From Pseudoalteromonas sp. DL-6 (lineage in GTDB: Bacteria; Pseudomonadota; Gammaproteobacteria; Enterobacterales; Alteromonadaceae), in assembly GCF_004328665.1 (NCBI RefSeq), contig NZ_CP019770.1, forward strand, positions 2,790,001 through 2,854,000: a stretch of DNA of 64,000 nt, given 5' to 3'. The notes beneath the pieces are model-generated. The model searched no databases. It saw nothing but the letters and a program-made list of their open reading frames with translations, and had not been told where the DNA came from. Of the stretch, positions 58,662 to 64,000 are shown piece by piece. Position 1 is the first letter of the stretch. Each line of letters begins with the position of its first letter. Made by a program: the position numbers and the translations under genes.

Positions 58662-60293
58662 TTAACTACGTTGCTCCATTGAACGGTTAATAAAATATAA
58701 CGGAATAAAGCCCACCACCACTATAAATAAAGCCGATATAGAGGCCAGCTCTAATTGTTCGTCACTGACATATTGAAACACGTGCGTTGCTAAGCTTTCA
58801 AAGTCAAAAGGCCTTAGCAGTAAGGCTGCGGGCAGCTCTTTCATACACTCAATAAAGACCAATAAACCTGCGGTTAATAAGCCTCGGCGCAATAAAGGCA
58901 AATGCACTAAGCGTAATGTGCGGCCTTGGCTTTTCCCCATTGACTGACTTGCCATATCAAGCGAGGGGCTAATACGTGAAAAGCTTGATTCTATGGCACC
59001 ATGAGCCACGGCATAAAACCGCACTATATAAGCAAAAATAATAGTGAGTAAGCTGCCAGTTAGTAATAAACCAATATCTAAATCATAAGGAGTCAGAATG
59101 CGGTTAATGGTATTTTCTAATAATGTGAGTGGCAACAATACCGCAATCGCTAATACTGTACCTGGTAACGCATACCCCGTACTTGCTAAACGCCCAGGTA
59201 TAAGTGGGTTTGCTTGTTTTGCAATGCGCTGATAAAACACCACTAAAACACTCAGTGTTATCGTCACTGCACTAACCACTGCAGCCACTTTTAAACTTTG
59301 CCATGCATAGCTAAAAAATTCACTATTCCACGCTTGGTCAAAATACATCACTGCATATTTAAGTAATACAAACATAGGAATAATAAATGAGATTATTAAA
59401 ATAAGGCTACAAAATCCCGTTGCTAACCATGCAGACTTACCTTTTAGGATATAAAGCGCCTCGCTGTTCACGCTCGATTGACGTTCAAATACAGCTTGGT
59501 TACGACGGCTAAAACGCTCGGTGATCAATGCTAAGAACAGCAGTAACAACATCACCCCTGAAATTTTTGCTGCTGCAGTTAATGAATAATAACCAAACCA
59601 GGTATCGTATACTGCGGTGGTTAGTGTACTGACTGCAAAGTAGCTAACGGTAGCAAAATCAGCCATGGTTTCCATACTGATCAAAGCCAGCGCAGCAACA
59701 ATAGCACCACGAGAAAGCACCAAGCTTACTTTAAAAAAGCTTTTCCATGCACTTAATCCCATTAACTGGCTTGCTTGGACTAACTTAAAGGATTGTTCAC
59801 GTAGTGCAGTTTTAAAAATTAAATATAAATACGGATAGAGTACCAGCGCAATCATGATGATAGCCCCTGGCAGAGTGCGTATATCAAAAAACCAGTAATC
59901 ACTAGGTGACTGCCAACCAAACCACTCTCTAAGTGTTATTTGTACCGGCCCCGCGTAGTCGAGTAAATCGGTATATACATAAGCAATAATATAGGTAGGC
60001 ATTGCAAGCGGCAACATCAATGCCCATTCAAACTGTTGTTTGCCAGGAAAACGGCAATAAGCGGTGAGCCAACCCAGTGGTAACGCAATAAGACAGCTAA
60101 GTAACCCTACACCTAAAACCAGTAATACGGTATTACTTATATAGTCCCACAGCACGGTATTCCACAGGTGAGTAAATACCTCTGAGTCGCCTTGTAAAGA
60201 TTCTACTAGTAGAAAAAACAACGGGGTCGACAGTAACAAACCAGTCGACCACGCAATAAGCTGCCACTTCGACAGCTGAAATTTATAAGTCAT
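58662..60293 (-). CDS. fbpB: Iron(III) ABC transporter permease
   Basis: A 543-residue inner-membrane protein with about 12 hydrophobic segments, the fused two-half permease typical of FbpB (each half has an EAA-like loop, for example LMGLSAWKSFFKVSL and SMGKSQGRTLRLVHLPLLRRG). It forms the channel for Fe3+ delivered by FbpA. The ATG overlaps the fbpA stop by one base (TAATG) and the stop is next to the fbpC start, so the three genes are tightly linked. Confidence 0.95.
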   Translation of the reverse strand: MTYKFQLSKWQLIAWSTGLLLSTPLFFLLVESLQGDSEVFTHLWNTVLWDYISNTVLLVLGVGLLSCLIALPLGWLTAYCRFPGKQQFEWALMLPLAMPTYIIAYVYTDLLDYAGPVQITLREWFGWQSPSDYWFFDIRTLPGAIIMIALVLYPYLYLIFKTALREQSFKLVQASQLMGLSAWKSFFKVSLVLSRGAIVAALALISMETMADFATVSYFAVSTLTTAVYDTWFGYYSLTAAAKISGVMLLLLFLALITERFSRRNQAVFERQSSVNSEALYILKGKSAWLATGFCSLILIISFIIPMFVLLKYAVMYFDQAWNSEFFSYAWQSLKVAAVVSAVTITLSVLVVFYQRIAKQANPLIPGRLASTGYALPGTVLAIAVLLPLTLLENTINRILTPYDLDIGLLLTGSLLTIIFAYIVRFYAVAHGAIESSFSRISPSLDMASQSMGKSQGRTLRLVHLPLLRRGLLTAGLLVFIECMKELPAALLLRPFDFESLATHVFQYVSDEQLELASISALFIVVVGFIPLYFINRSMEQRS

Positions 60294-61297
60294 TAAAGAT
60301 CGAACTTCACCTCATCAATTAGCTTAAGGGCTAACGGACGATATTTGCTAATTTCATCAAGCGGTAAGCTGTCTTCCTTAAAGCTTCCCCACGATGCAAC
60401 CAAACTTGAAAGCTTAACACCTGGCTTAACCGGATACTCCATATTGAGCGAGGCATACATATTTTGCGCCTTATTGTCGGTCATATACTCTATGAGTTTC
60501 AAGGCATTTTCAGGGTTTTTAGCATACTTAGTAATTACCGCACCCGATACGTTAATATGCGAACCACGGTTAGTTTGGTTTGGAAAATTAATATTAACCG
60601 CATCTGCCCATGGTTTTTGCGCTTCATCTTGCAACATTTTACCTAAGTAGTAACTGTTACCTAAGGCTAAATTACATAAACCTTCTTTAACGGCTTTAAC
60701 TTGCGCACGGTCATTTCCCTGCGGCTTACGCGCTAAATTCGCTTTTACACCCTCTAGCCATGTTTTAGTCTGCGCTTCACCATGATGAGCAATCATAGAA
60801 GCCACTAACCCTAAGTTGTACGGGTGCTTACCAGAGCGAGTACAGATTTGACCTTTATATTCAGGTTTAGCTAAATCTTCATAACTCAGCTCAGGCAATG
60901 GACCTAAGCGCTCTTTTGAAGAGTAAACGTTACGTACTCGCTTAGTGAGTGCCACCCACTGGCCATCGCCATCACGAAATGCAGCCGGCACATTATTATT
61001 AACGTTTTCACTCTCAATAGTTTGCGTTAGCTTTAGCTCTTCTAACTGAATTAACGCACTAAAATTAGAGGTTAATACTAAATCTGCTTTGCTATGCTTA
61101 CCTTCACGCTTAACACGTTCTATTAAGCCTTTTTTAGCAAACACCACATTGGTTTTAATGCCTGTTTGCTGTGTAAAATCATCTAAAATAGGTTTAATTA
61201 AAAAAGGTTGTCTAAATGAGTAAATATTCACAACATCTGTTGCAACAGCAGGTGCTGAGATAATTAACCCAACAACAAGCGCGAGTGTTTTTTTCAT
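60293..61297 (-). CDS. fbpA: Periplasmic Fe(III)-binding protein
   Basis: A 334-residue extracellular solute-binding protein of the FbpA/FutA type. Signal peptide (TLALVVGLIISAPAVA, cleavage near residue 19-20), then VNIYSFRQPFLIKPILDDF, and near the binding site the adjacent tyrosines of LGNSYYLGKML that ligate ferric iron in this family. SD AGGTAAG lies seven bases before the ATG. A Fur-box-like sequence 14-32 bases upstream points to repression by iron. It is the first gene of fbpABC with the DyP gene behind. Confidence 0.95.
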   Translation of the reverse strand: MKKTLALVVGLIISAPAVATDVVNIYSFRQPFLIKPILDDFTQQTGIKTNVVFAKKGLIERVKREGKHSKADLVLTSNFSALIQLEELKLTQTIESENVNNNVPAAFRDGDGQWVALTKRVRNVYSSKERLGPLPELSYEDLAKPEYKGQICTRSGKHPYNLGLVASMIAHHGEAQTKTWLEGVKANLARKPQGNDRAQVKAVKEGLCNLALGNSYYLGKMLQDEAQKPWADAVNINFPNQTNRGSHINVSGAVITKYAKNPENALKLIEYMTDNKAQNMYASLNMEYPVKPGVKLSSLVASWGSFKEDSLPLDEISKYRPLALKLIDEVKFDL

Positions 61298-61310
61298 ATT
61301 TTCTTACCTG

Positions 61311-61329
61311 ATTAATAATTATTATCATT
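61311..61329 (-). promoter_or_regulatory. Fur box upstream of fbpABC
   Basis: On the minus strand TGATAAT-A-ATTATTA (core 61313-61327) matches the 7-1-7 Fur inverted repeat at 14 of 15 positions. It is located 16-30 bases before the fbpA ATG, where a repressor would overlap the promoter or leader. Confidence 0.85.
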
Positions 61330-61407
61330 AATTTTACCGCGATGAACCAAAAAGTGCACACTTTATATAATTACTTAGTGATAAATACGCCCAAAAAAGA
61401 AAACCCC

Positions 61408-61425
61408 TGTAAGATATCTCTTACG
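61408..61425 (+). promoter_or_regulatory. GacA/UvrY-type upstream activating box for csrB
   Basis: TGTAAG-ATATCT-CTTACG, eleven of twelve fixed positions of the consensus TGTAAG-N6-CTTACA. Its centre is about 168 bases before the inferred csrB start, the distance typical of rsm/csr RNA promoters. A half-site TGTAAG is also present at 61517. Confidence 0.8.
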
Positions 61426-61571
61426 CTTATGACAGCAAATGAGTAAAAACACCCTGCACAACACCCTAAAAACAAACTAAGCTATTGTATTTTAAGTTAT
61501 TTAAATATATTTCATTTGTAAGAACATAAACCATAAGCGGTTTTATCCTACATTTACTGCAAATCACTCTC

Positions 61572-61577
61572 TATAAT
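61572..61577 (+). promoter_or_regulatory. csrB -10 element
   Basis: TATAAT, with only a weak TACATT 17 bases upstream as -35, as expected of an activator-dependent promoter. It places transcription start near 61584. Confidence 0.6.
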
Positions 61578-61583
61578 TAACCC

Positions 61584-62050
61584 ATAAATAAGCAACGACG
61601 CTTACCGAGTAAATGGAAACGGACTAACTACTCGAGTACCAAGGTTTGGTTTTTAGGATAACAGGGATTTAAGGACAGGCTCAGGATGAGTATCGCAATG
61701 GATTGTTGCATAAGGGATAGCATCAGGATGATGCGTAATGGATAACAACACCGGAATAGTTGTTTATAAAGGATAGGGAATAAAAGGACAGGCCTTTAAG
61801 GCAACACAATGGAATGATAACAATGGAAATGCACTCGGATGTGCAATAAGGATTGGTAATAGATTTTACCTTACAGGATGTTTCAGGGATTTAGGGAGAC
61901 AGGCTCGGATAGCCTATATTACATAGAACTAGAAAGTAATATTGTAATAACACGGAACGTAAAAATTGGAGTTGATTAGGTTCAATTGCAGGATGCAACA
62001 AAGTTAGAAGATTCCGCAAGCGCGACTAGAGATGGTTCGCGCTTTTCTTT
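61584..62050 (+). ncRNA. csrB: CsrB/RsmB-like CsrA-sequestering small RNA
   Basis: A non-coding RNA of about 467 nt, inferred from sequence. In 61615-61993 I count 25 GGA triplets, many as AGGA or TGGA in loops. Perfect hairpins that present GGA include CTC-AGGAT-GAG (61680), GCATC-AGGAT-GATGC (61720), GCAC-TCGGAT-GTGC (61831), GGCT-CGGAT-AGCC (61902) and TTGCA-GGA-TGCAA (61986). CsrB-type RNAs work by binding many CsrA dimers at such sites. The 5' end is estimated from a -10 (TATAAT, 61572) and is uncertain by tens of bases; the 3' end is set by the terminator. A GacA-type box lies upstream. No protein frame with coding character is present. E. coli CsrB is about 370 nt, so this one is longer. 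Confidence 0.9.
62018..62050 (+). terminator. Rho-independent terminator of csrB
   Basis: AAGCGCGA / TCGCGCTT stem with an 11-base loop, then TTTCTTTT. Confidence 0.9.
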
Positions 62051-62140
62051 TGCCTGAAAATCAGCGGTCAGCCAGAATTATATATATTCAAACTATGAAC
62101 AAGCATTAAATCCAGCTTTTTCGTATTAATACCCTGCACT

Positions 62141-62827
62141 TTATTCCGGCCTGCCTTTGTTACGCTTACCGAGTAAATAGGCGTCGCGAAACTTAATAAA
62201 ATGCTGCTCTAATTTAGTACTTGCATCAACCTCATTCGCTAATGCTAATACCATAATAGCCACCTCTGCCGTACCTAACTGGTGAGCATGGGGTGCTACA
62301 CGTAATCGGTAATCTGAGAGTTTTTCTGCGGTAATAGAAAGCACGGGCAAATTATCTAAATAAGGACTTTTGCGGATCATTTTTTTAGCTTCACGCCATG
62401 TACCATCTAAAAATATAAACAATGGCTGTTTACCTGCAAACGTTTCAACCTGGGTTACCACCCTATCAGTTTCAACATCTTCAGCCGGAAAAATCACAAA
62501 AGGCTGATACTTATCATTATTCAACAAGGCTAACAATGCCGGATCTGGGGAGGTTCTATCCCAACGAAACGCATAATTATCAGGCACTATTTCCGCAATT
62601 AAACGCCCAGTGTTAGACGGTTTAAAACTTTCATTGTGATACATCAATAAACATACAGCAGCATCGCAGCTTGCGTACTCAGCGCCCTCACAAATACAGT
62701 AATGCTTGGCAATTAAGCATTGTTCACAGCGATCCATTTTTCCACCACGGGCATTAAACTCACGTCGAGATTCACTTATTTGCTGGGCACGTAATGCTAA
62801 AACTGAATTTTTTAAACTCTGGGTCAC
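62141..62827 (-). CDS. tapT: tRNA-uridine aminocarboxypropyltransferase (DTW domain, TapT/YfiP-like)
   Basis: A 228-residue DTW-domain protein. E. coli TapT (YfiP) adds the acp3 group to U47 of tRNAs using SAM. Seen here: the cysteine cluster CEQCLIAKHYCIC (about 34-46), MYHNESFKPSNTGRLIAEI, and the name motif LDGTWREAKKM with KSPYLDNLPV. A GTG start at 62827 gives the same N-terminal layout as E. coli YfiP, but its ribosome binding site is weak. The upstream leader or promoter region carries a long heptamer repeat array. It lies on the opposite strand from csrB, their 3' ends facing each other. Confidence 0.88.
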   Translation of the reverse strand: MTQSLKNSVLALRAQQISESRREFNARGGKMDRCEQCLIAKHYCICEGAEYASCDAAVCLLMYHNESFKPSNTGRLIAEIVPDNYAFRWDRTSPDPALLALLNNDKYQPFVIFPAEDVETDRVVTQVETFAGKQPLFIFLDGTWREAKKMIRKSPYLDNLPVLSITAEKLSDYRLRVAPHAHQLGTAEVAIMVLALANEVDASTKLEQHFIKFRDAYLLGKRNKGRPE

Positions 62828-62890
62828 TGTGGTTAATTACCTATAAACTGATGGCTGCGCATTGTAGCTAAAATAAAAGAAAATAGATAT

Positions 62891-63082
62891 CAGCGGGCAG
62901 CGGGCAGCGGGCAGCGGGCAGCGGGCAGCGGGCAGCGGGCAGCGGGCAGCGGGCAGCGGGCAGCGGGCAGCGGGCAGCGGGCAGCGGGCAGCGGGCAGCG
63001 GGCAGCGGGCAGCGGGCAGCGGGCAGCGGGCAGCGGGCAGCGGGCAGCGGGCAGCGGGCAGCGGGCAGCGGGCAGCGGGCAG
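62891..63082. repeat. Heptanucleotide tandem repeat, 27 copies of CAGCGGG (VNTR)
   Basis: Twenty-seven exact copies of CAGCGGG plus a partial CAG, 192 bases, with no base change seen across the array. The G-rich strand is GGGCAGC repeated, which meets the usual G-quadruplex pattern (runs of three Gs separated by four bases). It ends 64 bases upstream of the DTW-protein start. Because 7 is not a multiple of 3, all three minus frames stay open and give the same LPAARCP repeat peptide; these frames are not counted as genes. The rest of the 491-base gap holds the lpdA terminator only. Confidence 0.97.
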
Positions 63083-63267
63083 ATAGTAAAATAAAACACT
63101 GGGCTCTTTGCAAACACAATTTTTATATTGTTGACGGGAGTTTACCTCGCGCAGGTTTAATTTTGAGGTTTTAAGCCCTTTGCTCGACATCCTTTAACCT
63201 TTTTTGCACCATTGAGACGCTGCGCTACACAGAGCAATCTTTTGCTAAACGCTGAGGCTATAAAAAC

Positions 63268-63297
63268 AAAAAACCCAAGCCGAGGCTTGGGTTTTTT
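63268..63297 (-). terminator. Rho-independent terminator of lpdA
   Basis: AAAAAACCCAAGCC and GGCTTGGGTTTTTT form a perfect 14-bp stem around GA, 22 bases past the lpdA stop. Expected to end the pyruvate dehydrogenase operon. Confidence 0.92.
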
Positions 63298-63318
63298 ATC
63301 GCGATTAACTAAAAGAAA

Positions 63319-64000
63319 TTACTTCTTCTTTTTAACTGCTTTTTTGTTTGGTAAATCAGTGATTGAACCTTCAAAAATTTCAGCAGCAAGGCCGATTGAT
63401 TCGTTCAATGTTGGGTGAGCATGAATTGTCAGCGCTAGGTCTTCACCATCTGCACCCATTTCAATACCTAGACCGATTTCGCCCAGCATTTCGCCTGCGT
63501 TAATACCAATCATAGCACCACCGATAATACGGCCGCTTTCTTTATCAAAAATAAGCTTAGTAGAACCTTCAGTACGTGAAGAAGCAATAGCTCGACCCGA
63601 TGCAGCCCAAGGGAATACAGCTGTTTCGATGCTTAAACCTTGCTCTTTCGCTTCTTTTTCAGTTACACCTGCCCAAGCAATTTCTGGGTCAGTGTAAGCG
63701 ACCGAAGGAATACACTTAGGATCAAAGTAATGTTTTTTACCAGAGATAACTTCAGCAGCAACATGGCCTTCATGAACCGCTTTATGCGCAAGCATAGGCT
63801 GGCCAATTAAGTCACCAATTGCATAGATATGATCTACGTTTGTTTTAAGTTGCTTATCAACGTTGATAAAGCCACGCTCATCAACATTTACACCAGCTTT
63901 GTCAGCGTCTAATAAGTTACCATTTGGTGTACGACCTACAGCAACAAGTACTTTGTCGTAACGTACTGGTTCTGCTGGCGCATTTTTGCCTTCAAACGTA
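63319..64000 (-). CDS. lpdA: Dihydrolipoyl dehydrogenase (E3), C-terminal part; start beyond window
   Basis: The frame is open to the right edge of the window, so only the C-terminal 226 or so residues are visible. Recognisable parts are VAVGRTPNG, the FAD-binding IYAIGDLIGQPMLAHKA, and the dimerisation domain with the active-site HAHPTLNESIGLAAE (His base and Pro-Thr), ending in a Lys-rich tail. LpdA is the flavoenzyme that reoxidises dihydrolipoamide in pyruvate and 2-oxoglutarate dehydrogenases; aceE/aceF would be expected upstream, outside the window. It ends before a strong terminator. The ATG at 63795 within the frame is not the start. Confidence 0.95.
   Translation of the reverse strand, partial: TFEGKNAPAEPVRYDKVLVAVGRTPNGNLLDADKAGVNVDERGFINVDKQLKTNVDHIYAIGDLIGQPMLAHKAVHEGHVAAEVISGKKHYFDPKCIPSVAYTDPEIAWAGVTEKEAKEQGLSIETAVFPWAASGRAIASSRTEGSTKLIFDKESGRIIGGAMIGINAGEMLGEIGLGIEMGADGEDLALTIHAHPTLNESIGLAAEIFEGSITDLPNKKAVKKKK

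Noticed and set aside
62837..63190. Three overlapping minus-strand reading frames rich in the repeat peptide LPAARCP
   Set aside because: They are the automatic result of a 7-base repeat that is open in all frames; no signal sequence, ribosome site or family supports a protein.

Overview
The window is a stretch of chromosome from a marine gammaproteobacterium of the order Alteromonadales, most likely Pseudoalteromonas. The evidence is an AT-rich genome with E. coli-like conserved gene blocks (rapA-rluA-djlA-lptD-surA-pdxA-rsmA-apaG-apaH, rpmB-rpmG-radC-coaBC-slmA, rplU-rpmA-obgE, mdh/argR), combined with families common in this group: many c-di-GMP and chemotaxis proteins, DUF3192 and DUF3718 proteins, a secreted subtilase with PPC domains, and a large S9 peptidase. 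The assignment to genus is inferred from gene content and style, not from a database comparison.

Layout. 1-8.6 kb: end of a PatZ-type protein acetyltransferase, a Kv-like potassium channel, a 1501-residue beta-propeller/PAS/GGDEF/EAL sensor, a GNAT enzyme and small proteins. 8.6-18.2 kb: DUF1289 protein, acyltransferase, 2-hydroxyacid dehydrogenase, DUF3192 lipoprotein, then a minus-strand PIN-PhoH gene, a giant hybrid histidine kinase and an overlapping REC-GGDEF regulator. 18.4-32.4 kb: the RapA to ApaH block, including the amgK-murU cell-wall recycling pair divergent from lptD. 32.7-38.7 kb: a chemoreceptor with a sigma-28 type promoter, a MITE-like element, then rpmG/rpmB/radC/coaBC/slmA. 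39-51 kb: accessory genes for peptidases, c-di-GMP synthesis, a degenerate Fic protein, a flavoprotein, peroxiredoxin and a second chemoreceptor. 51-56.6 kb: folA, obgE, rpmA, rplU, ispB, mdh, argR. 56.6-61.3 kb: a Fur-box-preceded iron ABC operon, fbpABC, followed by a DyP-family gene. 61.3-64 kb: an apparent CsrB regulatory RNA, a DTW-domain tRNA-modifying enzyme with a 27-copy heptamer repeat in its upstream region, and the 3' part of lpdA.

The most informative non-coding feature is the roughly 470-nt CsrB/RsmB-like RNA at 61.58-62.05 kb. It has 25 GGA motifs, many in perfect hairpin loops, a strong terminator, and a GacA/UvrY-type box about 170 bp upstream of the inferred start. It would be the CsrA-sequestering RNA of a Gac/Csr circuit, and the window also encodes three c-di-GMP proteins and two chemoreceptors, which are outputs often under Csr control.

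Other unusual points are a DyP/YfeX homologue that keeps the heme-ligand His but lacks both distal catalytic residues, a Fic protein that has lost its catalytic His and the GNGR arginine, two different heptanucleotide tandem arrays (one a potential G-quadruplex tract), and several long perfect palindromes in intergenic regions. No tRNA, rRNA, CRISPR array, prophage or complete insertion sequence was seen.
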